From contig NZ_CP043505.1 of assembly GCF_008365295.1 (NCBI RefSeq), forward strand, positions 620,001 through 684,000: DNA of 64,000 nucleotides, written 5' to 3'. Both the position numbers and the translations under genes were made by a program. A model generated the notes under the pieces. It was not told where the DNA came from, did no database searches, and was given only the letters and a program-made list of their open reading frames with translations. This DNA is from Agromyces intestinalis. GTDB taxonomy: Bacteria; Actinomycetota; Actinomycetes; Actinomycetales; Microbacteriaceae. This document shows positions 20,542-31,000 of the stretch, piece after piece; within the stretch, counting starts at the first letter, position 1, and each line of letters begins with the position of its first letter.

Positions 20542-21537
20542 TCACCCCGCGACGAGTCGACGCACGCCGGCCTCGAACTCGACGAGGTCTCCCGTCTCGC
20601 CCGCGCGTGCCGCGCGCCGCCCGAGCCCGAGCATCACGAACAGGAACCCGGCGAACGCGAGCACGCCGATGCCGATCTTCACGGCCCACGGCCAGGGCGC
20701 CGGCGTCACGAACCCCTCGATGAGCCCCGAGACGAAGAGGAAGAACACCAGCCCGATCGCGACGCTGAACAGTGCCCGTGCGTCCTCGGCGAGCGCGGCG
20801 CCGCGCGTTCGCGCGCCTGGGGCGACCCAGGCCCAGAAGATGCGCAGGCCGGCCGCCGCGGCGACGAACACGCAGGTGAGCTCGAGCAGGCCGTGCGGCG
20901 TGATGTAGAGGAAGAAGGTGTCGAGTTCGCCGTACGCAGCCATGACAGCGGCGTTGAGCCCGAGGTTCATCGCGTTCTGCAGGATGACGACCGGCACCCA
21001 CACCCCGAGCACGCCGAACGCGACGCACTGCGCAGCGATCCACGCGTTGTTCGTCCAGACCGCCCCCGCGAAGGATGCCGCCGGGTTCTCGGAGTAGTAC
21101 GCCGCGAACCCCTCGTCGGCCAGCTGCTGCAATTCGTCGTCGCTGCCGAGCGTCGCGAGCACGCGCGGATCGCCGGCCGCCCACCAGGCGAACAGCGTCG
21201 CGACGAGGAAAGTGACCACCGCGACCGCGAGGGTCAGCCACCGCAGCCGGTACAGCGCCGCCGGCAGGCTCACGAGCCAGAACCGGGTGAAGCGGCGCAA
21301 CGGGTTCTCAGGGGCGCCGGTGAACCGCAGTCGGGCCCGTGCCAAGCGGATCGACAGCCGGTCGCCCAGCGCGGTCGAGCCCGCGGTCGTGCGGATGAGC
21401 GAGAGGTCGGAGGCCCCCGACTGGTACCGCTCGATGAGCTCGTCGGCCTCGGTGCCGCCGAGGAACCGACCGCGTGCGAGCGCGTCGAGTCGCTGCCAAT
21501 CGTCGTGGCGCGCGGCGGCGAGGGCGTCGAGGTCCAT
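20542..21537 (-). CDS. SpoIIM-like (DUF95) integral membrane protein
   Basis: This 331-residue protein has a soluble N-terminal helical part (1-98) and five or so membrane segments, the first at about 101-121. It matches the stage II sporulation protein M/DUF95 family. In non-sporulating Actinobacteria these genes lie with MoxR, DUF58 and RDD genes, as here, and probably act in envelope processes; the biochemical role is unknown. The ATG at 21537 is preferred; TAGTAT lies ten bases upstream, hinting at a very short leader. Its 5' end faces the RDD gene only 19 bp away. Confidence 0.82.
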   Translation of the reverse strand: MDLDALAAARHDDWQRLDALARGRFLGGTEADELIERYQSGASDLSLIRTTAGSTALGDRLSIRLARARLRFTGAPENPLRRFTRFWLVSLPAALYRLRWLTLAVAVVTFLVATLFAWWAAGDPRVLATLGSDDELQQLADEGFAAYYSENPAASFAGAVWTNNAWIAAQCVAFGVLGVWVPVVILQNAMNLGLNAAVMAAYGELDTFFLYITPHGLLELTCVFVAAAAGLRIFWAWVAPGARTRGAALAEDARALFSVAIGLVFFLFVSGLIEGFVTPAPWPWAVKIGIGVLAFAGFLFVMLGLGRRAARAGETGDLVEFEAGVRRLVAG

Positions 21538-21556
21538 GTCTGCTTGAATACTAGCC

Positions 21557-22399
21557 ATGTCGCAGGCCGCCACCGCCGACCGCTCCGCGTCCCGGCTCAC
21601 CGATGACGGACTCGTCACCGGCGAGGCCGTCGCCCTCGACGTGCGTCCGGCGAGTGCCGTCATGCGCGGCGGCGGCACTGCCATCGACGTGATCGCGACG
21701 GTGCTCGTGCTCATCGGCGTACTGCTGCTCGCCTCGTCGCTCTCGCTCGACGAGGCGGCGATGCGGGCGATCTCGATCACCGCGCTCGTCGTGTGCCTCG
21801 TCGTCGTGCCGACGGCGGTCGAGACCGCGACGCACGGCCGGTCGATCGGCAAGCTCGCGCTGGGACTGCGGGTCGTGCGCGACGACGGCGGGGCGATCGG
21901 GTTCCGGCACGCGTTCATCCGCGCGCTGACGGGCGTGGTCGAGATCTACCTCACGCTCGGCGGGCTCGCCGTGGTCGTCGGATTCCTGAATCCGTCGTCG
22001 AAGCGGCTCGGCGACCTGCTCGCGGGCACCCACGCGCAGGTCGAGCGGGTGCCGAAGGTGGTGCCGCAATCGTTCGGGGTTCCCACGCAGCTGCTCGGCT
22101 GGGCGGCGACCACCGACGTCGGCCGGCTGCCCGACCCGCTCGAGCGGCGCATCGCGGCGTTCTTCCGCAACGCCCCGCACCTCGAGCCGAACCGGCGTGC
22201 CGCGATCGCCGCGACTCTGGCCGCAGAGGCCGCTCCCTTCGTCTCTTCGGTGCCTGACGCGCCCGCCGAGCTGTTCCTCGCCGCGATCGCGGCACTCCGT
22301 CGCGATCGCGACCTCACCGCGCTCACGCTCGAAGACCGCCGCATGGCCGACCTCGCGCCCGTGCTCACGGCGCGGCCGAACGGGTTCCCTGAGCGCTGA
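21557..22399 (+). CDS. RDD-family membrane protein
   Basis: This is a 280-residue protein. The RDD domain (about 36-165) carries hydrophobic helices at about 42-62, 72-90 and 127-143 and the family motif GRSIGKLALGLRVV at 94-107. The C-terminal 110 residues are soluble and Ala/Arg-rich. RDD proteins are often membrane-associated partners or antiporter-like, without a firm general function. It starts back-to-back with the SpoIIM-like gene, a pairing frequently seen, so both probably serve one system. Confidence 0.85.
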   Translation: MSQAATADRSASRLTDDGLVTGEAVALDVRPASAVMRGGGTAIDVIATVLVLIGVLLLASSLSLDEAAMRAISITALVVCLVVVPTAVETATHGRSIGKLALGLRVVRDDGGAIGFRHAFIRALTGVVEIYLTLGGLAVVVGFLNPSSKRLGDLLAGTHAQVERVPKVVPQSFGVPTQLLGWAATTDVGRLPDPLERRIAAFFRNAPHLEPNRRAAIAATLAAEAAPFVSSVPDAPAELFLAAIAALRRDRDLTALTLEDRRMADLAPVLTARPNGFPER

Positions 22400-22442
22400 G
22401 CGCCGGTCACGAGGCATCCGCATGATGCGCGGTTCCCTCGCG

Positions 22443-22506
22443 AGAGTTCGAGAGTTCGAGAGTTCGAGAGTTCGAGAATTCGAGAGTTCGAGAGTTCGAG
22501 AGTTCG
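22443..22506. repeat. Eight tandem copies of AGAGTTCG
   Basis: Eight contiguous 8-bp units, AGAGTTCG, run without a gap; only the fifth (AGAATTCG) differs. They lie between convergent ahcY and the RDD gene, right next to the palindromic element. The unit is not a multiple of three and does not fall in a gene. Confidence 0.9.
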
Positions 22507-22577
22507 TAGGACGCAGCCGCGAATGTCGAACGCGAACCTGCTTTCACGTCCTGCACAGCGTCGGTTGTCCTACAAAC
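22506..22577. repeat. Palindromic intergenic element, copy 2
   Basis: This repeats the layout of the element at 463-550: GTAGGACG, ten bases, TGTCGAACG, and later TGTCCTACAAAC. GTAGGAC (22506-22512) is inverted as GTCCTAC (22567-22573). Like the first copy, it lies between two convergent gene ends. Confidence 0.6.
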
Positions 22578-22645
22578 CCTCCTGCGGGAACCCGCGCGCG
22601 AAGACTCCCACGAAGACTCCCACGGAGACGCCGTGACCGAGGAGC

Positions 22646-24124
<1,479 letters not shown>

Positions 24125-24131
24125 GCCGTCC

Positions 24132-24201
24132 ATTCTCGCAGGACCAGCCCCCAGTGCGTTTCTCAGGAGGGGCGGCCCGATTCGCTGCGTTTCTCAGGAG
24201 G
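24132..24201 (-). promoter_or_regulatory. ahcY promoter region with 16-bp direct repeat
   Basis: Minus-strand GAGAAT (24132-24137) is a candidate -10 seven bases from the start. Upstream, CCTCCTGAGAAACGCA occurs twice (24155-24170 and 24186-24201), 31 bp apart, the nearer copy covering the expected -35. This arrangement suggests a repeated operator controlling methyl-cycle gene expression. Confidence 0.5.
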
Positions 24202-24244
24202 ACACGCCGGTGGATGCCTCGAACCGACCCATTACGCCTGAAAA

Positions 24245-24307
24245 CGGCACCCGGCACCCGGCACCCGGCACCCGGCACCCGGCACCCGGTACCCGTGACC
24301 CGGCACC
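24245..24307. repeat. Nine tandem 7-bp units CGGCACC
   Basis: Six perfect CGGCACC units are followed by CGGTACC, CGTGACC and a final CGGCACC, between ahcY and manB. No gene covers it. Such repeats vary between strains and may alter transcription read-through. Confidence 0.85.
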
Positions 24308-24372
24308 CGCGAGCCGCGGCTGGCGAGGGCGACCGGGCAGGCAGGGCGGGGGCAGGCCGGCCGCGGGCGGGG

Positions 24373-25806
24373 TCAGGCGCGGATGAGGGCGAGGAACTCG
24401 TCGCGGTAGCGCGTCATGGTCGCGGGGTCGGATGCTTCGACGTTCAGCCGCAGCAGCGGCTCGGTATTGGACGGGCGGATGTTCGCCCACCAGAACGGCT
24501 CGCTCTCGGCGGTGATGCCGGTGACCGTGAGCCCGTCGAGCTCGTCGAAGTCGGCGCGGCCGGTGAACGCCTCGACGATGCGCGTATACGCGGCGGGGAT
24601 GTCGGCGACGGTCGAGTTGATCTCACCCGACAGCGCGTACGGCGTGAACCGCTGCGCGAGCGTCGACAGCGGGGCATCCTGCGATCCGAATTCGGCGAGC
24701 AGGTGCATCGCCGCGAGCATGCCGTTGTCGGCGCCCCAGAAGTCGCGGAAGTAGTAGTGCGCCGAGTGCTCGCCGCCGAAGACGGCGCCGGTCTGGGCCA
24801 TCCGGTCCTTGATGAGCGAGTGGCCAACCCGGGTGCGCACCGGCGTCGCACCCGCCTGCTCGATCGTCTCGGGCACGATGCGCGAGGTGATGAGGTTGTG
24901 GATGACCGAGACATCCGCCTCGCCGGCCGCGCGCACGCGCGCGATCTCGCGCAGCGCGACGATCGCGGCCACCGCAGACGGCGTCACAGCCTCGCCGCGC
25001 TCGTCGACGACGAAGCAGCGGTCGGCGTCGCCGTCGAACGCGAGGCCGAGGTCGGCGCCGTGCTCGACGACCGCGCGCTGCAGGTCGACCAGGTTGGCCG
25101 GTTCGAGCGGGTTCGCCTCGTGGTTCGGGAACGTGCCGTCGAGCTCGAAGTAGAGCGGAACGATCTGAAGCGGCAGCGCGGGCAGGCCGGCGGCCTCGCC
25201 GAGCACGGCGGGCACGGTCAGACCGCCCATGCCGTTGCCGGCGTCGACGACGACCTTCAGCGGCCGGATGCCCGACAGGTCGACGAGCGAGCGCAGGTAG
25301 GCCGCGTAGTCGGCGAGCACATCGAGGTCGGTGACGGTGCCGGGCGTGCCGACGGCCGTCACACCGTCGGCGAGGTAGTCGCCCGCGCGGTCGCGGATGG
25401 CCGCGAGCCCGGTGTCGAGCGAGATTCCCTGGGCGCCGGCGCGCGAGAACTTGATGCCGTTGTAGGCCGCGGGGTTGTGGCTCGCGGTGAACATCGCCGC
25501 GGGCGCGTCGTAACGCCCCGACGCGAAGTAGCTCTCGTCGGTCGAGCAGAGCCCGATCGCGAGCACGTCGGCGCCTCGCGCGACGGCGCCGCGCGCGAAG
25601 GCGGCGGCGAACCCGGGGGACGAGTCGCGCATGTCGTGGCCGACGACGACCCGGCCGCCGGCCGCCCCCACCTCATCGACGAAGGCAGCGGCGAGCGCCT
25701 CGACCACGGTCTCGTCGAGGCCATCGCCCACGATGCCGCGCACGTCGTAGGCCTTCACGATGGCGTCGAGCGCCCCGCGGGCGCCGGGAACTGCAGAGTC
25801 GGTCAC
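24373..25806 (-). CDS. manB: Phosphomannomutase/phosphoglucomutase
   Basis: This 477-residue alpha-D-phosphohexomutase converts mannose-6-P to mannose-1-P (or the glucose pair), feeding GDP-mannose. The phospho-serine loop TASHNP places Ser109; the Mg site DGDADR is at 258-263, and the sugar-binding and phosphate-binding domains follow in order. It is close to Rv3257c. GTG at 25806 is preferred over a TTG at 25815: TAGGTT lies eight bases upstream, suggesting leaderless initiation. It is separated from the DUF3499 gene by about 90 bp and is near manA-linked glycan genes. Confidence 0.92.
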   Translation of the reverse strand: MTDSAVPGARGALDAIVKAYDVRGIVGDGLDETVVEALAAAFVDEVGAAGGRVVVGHDMRDSSPGFAAAFARGAVARGADVLAIGLCSTDESYFASGRYDAPAAMFTASHNPAAYNGIKFSRAGAQGISLDTGLAAIRDRAGDYLADGVTAVGTPGTVTDLDVLADYAAYLRSLVDLSGIRPLKVVVDAGNGMGGLTVPAVLGEAAGLPALPLQIVPLYFELDGTFPNHEANPLEPANLVDLQRAVVEHGADLGLAFDGDADRCFVVDERGEAVTPSAVAAIVALREIARVRAAGEADVSVIHNLITSRIVPETIEQAGATPVRTRVGHSLIKDRMAQTGAVFGGEHSAHYYFRDFWGADNGMLAAMHLLAEFGSQDAPLSTLAQRFTPYALSGEINSTVADIPAAYTRIVEAFTGRADFDELDGLTVTGITAESEPFWWANIRPSNTEPLLRLNVEASDPATMTRYRDEFLALIRA

Positions 25807-25814
25807 GGTGAGCA

Positions 25815-25820
25815 AACCTA
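25815..25820 (-). promoter_or_regulatory. -10 box TAGGTT for leaderless manB
   Basis: TAGGTT and eight bases precede the GTG at 25806, with no ribosome-binding site. Confidence 0.45.
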
Positions 25821-25896
25821 CCTCACGCGCGTTTCGGCAGCGTGCCCCACCGGTTACCCGAGCGGGCGGGCGATGCGGGCGATCGGATGGCGCGAC

Positions 25897-26115
25897 TCAG
25901 CGTTCGACGGTCGACGCGCCGCCGATCGGAGCGTGACGCACCACCCGCCACCCGCGCGGCACCGAGGTGCGCTCGGCGTGCCGCGCGCACAGGTCGTACG
26001 CGTGCGGCTCCGCGCGGAACGCGAGCGGCCCCAGCACCACCATCGAATCGGCGTAGTCGTAGGTGAGCGTCGCCACCGCCTCAGCGGTGCATGCGGAGCG
26101 CGAACACGGTCTCAT
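25897..26115 (-). CDS. DUF3499 small protein
   Basis: This 72-residue actinobacterial protein carries Cys4 and Cys9 at the N-terminus and Cys43 with His46 in DLCARHAERT, a pattern that looks like a zinc ribbon. It is the Rv3258c counterpart, between manB and the zincin-family gene just as in mycobacteria. The conserved block TLTYDYADSMVVLGPL spans 17-32. Function is unknown. Its 5' end faces the zincin-family gene across 45 bp; TAGTCT nine bases before the ATG suggests a near-leaderless transcript. Confidence 0.85.
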   Translation of the reverse strand: MRPCSRSACTAEAVATLTYDYADSMVVLGPLAFRAEPHAYDLCARHAERTSVPRGWRVVRHAPIGGASTVER

Positions 26116-26124
26116 GGCCCGACC

Positions 26125-26153
26125 AGACTAGCGATCGAGGCCCGCACTACGAT
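26125..26153. promoter_or_regulatory. Divergent -10 boxes between DUF3499 and zincin-family genes
   Basis: Minus-strand TAGTCT (26125-26130) and plus-strand TACGAT (26148-26153) lie back-to-back. TACGAT ends seven bases before the ATG at 26161, a leaderless arrangement that selects 26161 over the upstream in-frame ATG at 26152. Confidence 0.5.
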
Positions 26154-26160
26154 GGAGGCC

Positions 26161-26604
26161 ATGCCCCGCCCTCGCCGTGTCGCCCGAACTCCGAGGTCGC
26201 CGCGGCGGCTCGCCCGCGATCGGCACGGCCGCGGCATGCGTTCGCCCGTCACGGGCCCCCATCTGCCGCTGCTGCATACCCGGCTCGACGACTTCGACCT
26301 CACGGTCGCGAGCACCGCGACCTACCTGCGGGGTCTCTGGCCCGAGCTCGAGGGCGTCGTGTTCGAGGTCGCGCAGGGCCCCGAAGAGGCGATCCACGAC
26401 GACCACATCGATCGATGGAAGGTCTACCACGACGAGCGGCGCATCGTGTTCTTCCGGCTGCCGATCGTGCGGTTCATCCGGGTGCTCGAAGGCGAGGATC
26501 GCGAGGAGAAGCTCGTCGTCGAGAGCTGCGTGTTCCGCGCGGTCGCCGACCTCCTGGGTCGCGAGCCGTGGGAGCTGTCGCCGGGACGATACCGCCCCTA
26601 CTGA
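26161..26604 (+). CDS. Zincin/metallopeptidase-family protein lacking HExxH
   Basis: This is a 147-residue protein homologous, by context and sequence pattern, to the Rv3259 family annotated as metallopeptidases. The N-terminal 25 residues are basic. Blocks IDRWKVYHDERRIVFFRLPI and LVVESCVFRAVADLLGREPW lie in the C-terminal half. Where zincins have HExxH, this protein reads VVESCVF, so the zinc-binding His pair is missing; as I recall Rv3259 also has a degenerate HE-only version. Catalytic activity is therefore doubtful and a structural or binding role is more likely. Start choice rests on the -10 box described nearby. Confidence 0.72.
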   Translation: MPRPRRVARTPRSPRRLARDRHGRGMRSPVTGPHLPLLHTRLDDFDLTVASTATYLRGLWPELEGVVFEVAQGPEEAIHDDHIDRWKVYHDERRIVFFRLPIVRFIRVLEGEDREEKLVVESCVFRAVADLLGREPWELSPGRYRPY

Positions 26605-26609
26605 ACGAC

Positions 26610-28055
26610 TCAGCGCGGGTAGACCCGGATCGGCGCGTCCACGGGCCCGGGCGGCTCGACCGAGAACGACGACAGCATCCGGGCGCCGATCGATGAGACC
26701 GACGCGTGCAGGCCCTCGACGCCGCGCAGCACCACCTGGTCGCCGGGCCGCAGCGTGACCGCGACCCCTCCCCCGCCGGGCACCGTGACGTCGCGCTGTG
26801 CGCCGCGGGTCGCGACGACCACATCCACGTCGTCGGTGCCTGCGGCGACCAGGTGCAGCACGGGCGCCGGGACATCCGGCACCGCGACCGCAAGGTCGCC
26901 GATCAGCGCCGTGGTCGCCGGGAACCAGGCGAAGTCGCCCGTGTCGTCCTCCTCCTCGCCGGGTGCGAAGCTCGACCTCGCGGCAGCGACGACCGGCCCA
27001 TCGGCCACCAGGTCGATCGCGTAGGCGCCCGGCGACAGCTCGCCCAATGGCACGTCGATCGTCTGGCCCGCCAGCAACGACACGTCGATCGAAGTGCGCG
27101 CGCCGCCCTGTTCGGGCACCACCGACACGGTCGCCTCGACGTCGTCGGCACCGGGCGCGAGCAGTCGCAGTGCCGGGAACCCGTCGCCGTCGAGATGGTC
27201 TTCATCGACGGGCACGCCGCCCTCCTCTGCCACCACGAACCCGGGGATGCGCGCCTGATCGCTGGGGGCGGCCGCTGGCGCGATGAGCTCGACTCCGGCC
27301 GGAACGAGTCCGTCGATCGCCGACTGCTGCAGGGTGGCGGCGATCCGCCCGCCAGAGCTCGTCACGCGCACCACGGGTGCGGCGATGTCGGGCGCGAGCC
27401 CCGCCAGCGAGACGACGCGCTGCGTGCCGGGCGGCACCACGAGGCCGAGTCCGGCAGGCGCCTCGACCGTGCCCTCCTCGCCGAAGATGCGCAGGTCGAC
27501 GGTCGCCGCCACGTCGGTCGGGTTGGCGAGCAGCACGAGCGATGTTCGCCCGAGCGCGGTCGATCCGCCGACGAGCCAGGACTCGGCGGCCGGTTCGCGG
27601 CACGCGGCGATGGCGAGACCGGCGAGCATCTCCTGTCGCGCCCGCTGCTCCTGCGCGCCCGCGAGCATGCCGATCTCGGCTGCGCTCGGTTCGACCTCGA
27701 TGGCGACCGGGGCGCCGTCGTCGTCGGCCTGATCGTTGTCGGGCGCCTCGAGCGGCACTTCGTCGACCTCGATATCGGCCGGGAAGGTCGCGGTCACCAG
27801 GTCGGCCGATCCGAACGAGGTGGCGGCCGTGGCGGCCTCGGCGTCTTCGGCGAGCTCGAGCAGCGGGCCCGGGCAGACGCGCTGCTGCCGGCTCTCGACC
27901 GGCGCGACGACGACCGACTCCGGCTCGGCACGGTGCTCGGGCCAGGGCACCAGCATGGCGGCCGCGACCGCGGCGGTGCACACGGCCGCGGCGGCCACGG
28001 CGGCCACACCGCGGCCGGCGGCGCGCAGGCCTCGGTTGCGTCGCTCAGCGTCCAT
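26610..28055 (-). CDS. DUF5719 secreted or membrane-anchored protein
   Basis: This 481-residue protein has one N-terminal helix (about 15-38) and a long extracytoplasmic part that fits the actinobacterial DUF5719 family, made of repeated immunoglobulin-like beta segments (for example PTDVAATVDLRIFG and GADDVEATVSVVPEQG). An acidic stretch rich in Asp/Glu follows the helix. It always seems to sit next to a large membrane glycosyltransferase; here its start overlaps the end of that gene. Start is chosen among three consecutive ATGs; 28055 leaves GGGAGG at an eight-base distance. Probably an outer partner of the glycosyltransferase. Confidence 0.78.
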   Translation of the reverse strand: MDAERRNRGLRAAGRGVAAVAAAAVCTAAVAAAMLVPWPEHRAEPESVVVAPVESRQQRVCPGPLLELAEDAEAATAATSFGSADLVTATFPADIEVDEVPLEAPDNDQADDDGAPVAIEVEPSAAEIGMLAGAQEQRARQEMLAGLAIAACREPAAESWLVGGSTALGRTSLVLLANPTDVAATVDLRIFGEEGTVEAPAGLGLVVPPGTQRVVSLAGLAPDIAAPVVRVTSSGGRIAATLQQSAIDGLVPAGVELIAPAAAPSDQARIPGFVVAEEGGVPVDEDHLDGDGFPALRLLAPGADDVEATVSVVPEQGGARTSIDVSLLAGQTIDVPLGELSPGAYAIDLVADGPVVAAARSSFAPGEEEDDTGDFAWFPATTALIGDLAVAVPDVPAPVLHLVAAGTDDVDVVVATRGAQRDVTVPGGGGVAVTLRPGDQVVLRGVEGLHASVSSIGARMLSSFSVEPPGPVDAPIRVYPR

Positions 28056-31000
28056 CATCATCGCCTCCCTCGGCGGGTCGGTCGGCGGGTTCGTCGGGCT
28101 CACCGGATGCTTCGGGCTCATCGGATGTCTCGGGCTGTTCCGACGCCTCGGGCTCACCGGGCTCCGCGGAGGCCTCGGGCTCACCGGATGCCTCCGGCTC
28201 ACCGGATGCCTCCGGCTCACCGGGCTCCGCGGCTGCGTCGGGCTCACCGGGCTCGCCGGGCTTGGCTCCCTCGTCCTGCGCCACAGCGTCCGCCACGGCG
28301 GCCGTCCCGGCCGACGCACGCTTGGCCCGGGGCGGGCGGCGCCGACGTTCGGCCTCGCGGCCCACGCCCGTCGGGATCGAGAGCAGTAGCGCGAATCCGA
28401 GCACCAGCCATTGACCCGCCGTGATCCAGCCGGCGAGCGGCGAGCCGGCGCCCACGGGGATCGCCGCGGCCGGCGCCGGCGACGTGGCATCCGCGAATCG
28501 ATACAACCGACCGAACGCGGTGTCGCCGACCGCGACCAGCGCGGCGTTGCCGTCGAGCGCAGCCCGCGCGCGGTCCTCGGCGGCCTGCGCCCGCCGGTCG
28601 CGCTCGGCCGCACCCGACGGCGGCGCGAGCAGCACGAATCGGGCGCCGAACTCCCGCACCGCGGCATCCGCATCGGCGCCGCTGCGCGACGCGAGGTTGC
28701 CCGCGATCTCGGCCAAAGTCTGCTCGTCCTCGGTGAGGGCGGTGCGGGTCGCGGCGAGCGTCGATGCCGCGTCGAGCGTGTCGCCCGTGCCGTGCACGAG
28801 TTCGGCGTGCACGCTGCCGCCCCGCAACGGCTCGATCGTGATCGTCGCCACGCGCGGATCCTTCTCGGCCTCGGCGACCACGAACGCCGGCATGTCCCGA
28901 TCGGCGGCAGGGTGCACAGTGGCCTGGCCGGTCGTCAGCGCGATCGCGGCGGGCAGCACGGCCACGACGACCGCGACGCCAGTGAGCGCCGCGAGCCAGT
29001 TCCGACCATGGCGCAGCCCGTCGAGGCACAGCACGGCCGCGGCGATGAGGCCCAGCCACATGAGGCTCTGACCGGCGCCCGTCCACACGGCCACCGCGTC
29101 GGCGCCGACCGTCGCGACCGACACCTGCGCGGCGGCGACGGCGATCGCGAGGCCCAGCAGTGCCGCACCGAGCGCCGCGACCGCGGGCAGCGCACGACGC
29201 CGCGCGACGGCGAGCACGGCCAGCAGCACGAGGGGTGCGAGCAGCGCGGTCGCGACCCAGTGCGGGTCCACGCTCCCCGAGAGGCGGGCCACGGCGTCGA
29301 TCGTCGCGGGCCAGCCGCCACCGCCACCGCCCGGGAACCCGAGCACGAGCCACCAGGGGTCGGGCACGGCACTCGACACGGATGCCCCGGGGTCGGCCGC
29401 GAGCCCGAGCGGCGTGCCGCGCACGACCTGCTGCCACACGAGCGGAAGGGACAGCGCGAGCGCCGGCAGCGGAACGACGAGCAGCCGCACTGCGCGGCGT
29501 CCGCTCACCGCGAGGCCGACGACCCAGCCCACCACCAGGGCGGGCGTGAGGCTCGGCGCCGCCGCGACCACGCCTGCGGCGAGCAGCCCGGCGGTGGCCG
29601 CCGCCGCCCAGGACCGAGCGGCACCGAGCGCCGCGTACGCGAGCCAGCCGAGCAGCACGTGCGCGAGCACGGCCGCCGGGCGGCCGTCGGCGAGTGCGAC
29701 GAGGAACGGCGGCGCGACCGCCCACACGACGGCTCCGAGCGCCCGCAGCCCACCGCGGTCGGTGAGCCGCGACATCGTGAACCAGGCGCCGAGCGCCGCG
29801 GCGGGCAGGGCGACGATCCAGAGCCCGACGAGCGCCCACGACGGCGCCCAGAACGCGATCGATCCGAGCACCGCGAGCAACCCGGCGAACGGGTCGGCCG
29901 CGCCGACGAACCCGGCGCCGACATCCCGCCAGCCGTAGCCGGCATTGCGCCAGAGCTCGCCGAGGTGCCCCGACAGCGGCAGCAGCGCACCGCCCGCGAT
30001 GCCGTTCGCGCCGAACAGTCGCGCGGTGAGCACGATGCCGATGAGCGCCGTCACCAGCAGCACCCAGCCGCCACCGGTGGCGAGGAACCTCGCCCCGTCG
30101 GTGCGGCCGCGGGCCCGTGCCCGGCGCGCCTCGGCGTCGAGTCGTCGACGTCGACGCACCTCGTCGGGCGGGATGCGCAGCGGCGCGATCGCCGACCATC
30201 CCGTCGTGCGGGCACGCTTCAGGGTGCGACGCGCGGCGGCGACGCGTCCGAACGAGAACATCGCTCGCAGTGCCGCGCCGAACTCGCCGACGATGCGACC
30301 CGGCGCCTTGATCAGCAGCATCCCGATCGATCGCACGATCGCGAGCGGAAGCAGCGTGATCCAGTGCAGCGGAAGGGTCGCCGCGGGCGCGTAGGCCATG
30401 CGGCGGTGCAGTTGGGCTCGGCGTTCGAGCGCGTACCGCCGGCGCAGCACCCGGGCGCCGCCGACCGGCTCGCCGGCCACGCCGGCACCCGCGAAGCGCA
30501 CACGTGCGGTGGGCGCCGCCGCGACCCGGTGCTCGGCGAGCCTCGCCCGGATCGACAGGTCGAGCGCGTCGTCGACCACCGGCAGGGCCGGATCGAACCC
30601 GCCGAGCGAACGCCACACCTCGTGGCGCACGAGGATGCCGGGAGCGTCGGCGCCGAGCACGTCGCTCAGGTCGTCGTGCTGGCCCTGGTCGAGCTCATCG
30701 CGGACGAGATCGACGGTGCGCCCGTACCGGGTGATGGATCGGCCGAGGTGCGCGATGCGATCGGGATGCTCCCACTCCACGAGCTTCGGGGCGACGATCG
30801 CCACCGACCGGTTGAGCTCGAGCAGCGCGACGAGCACGGCGAGCGCGTCGGCTTCGGGCGCGGCGTCCTCGGCGAGCAGCCAGAGCGCGTCGGCCTCGCC
30901 TGTCGGTGCCTCGAGCACCGCGTCGGCCGCGCGCACCGCCTCGCCGAAGGGCACGCGGTTGGCGAGTTGGATGACGTGGGTCGGGCCGATGGCGGCGACC

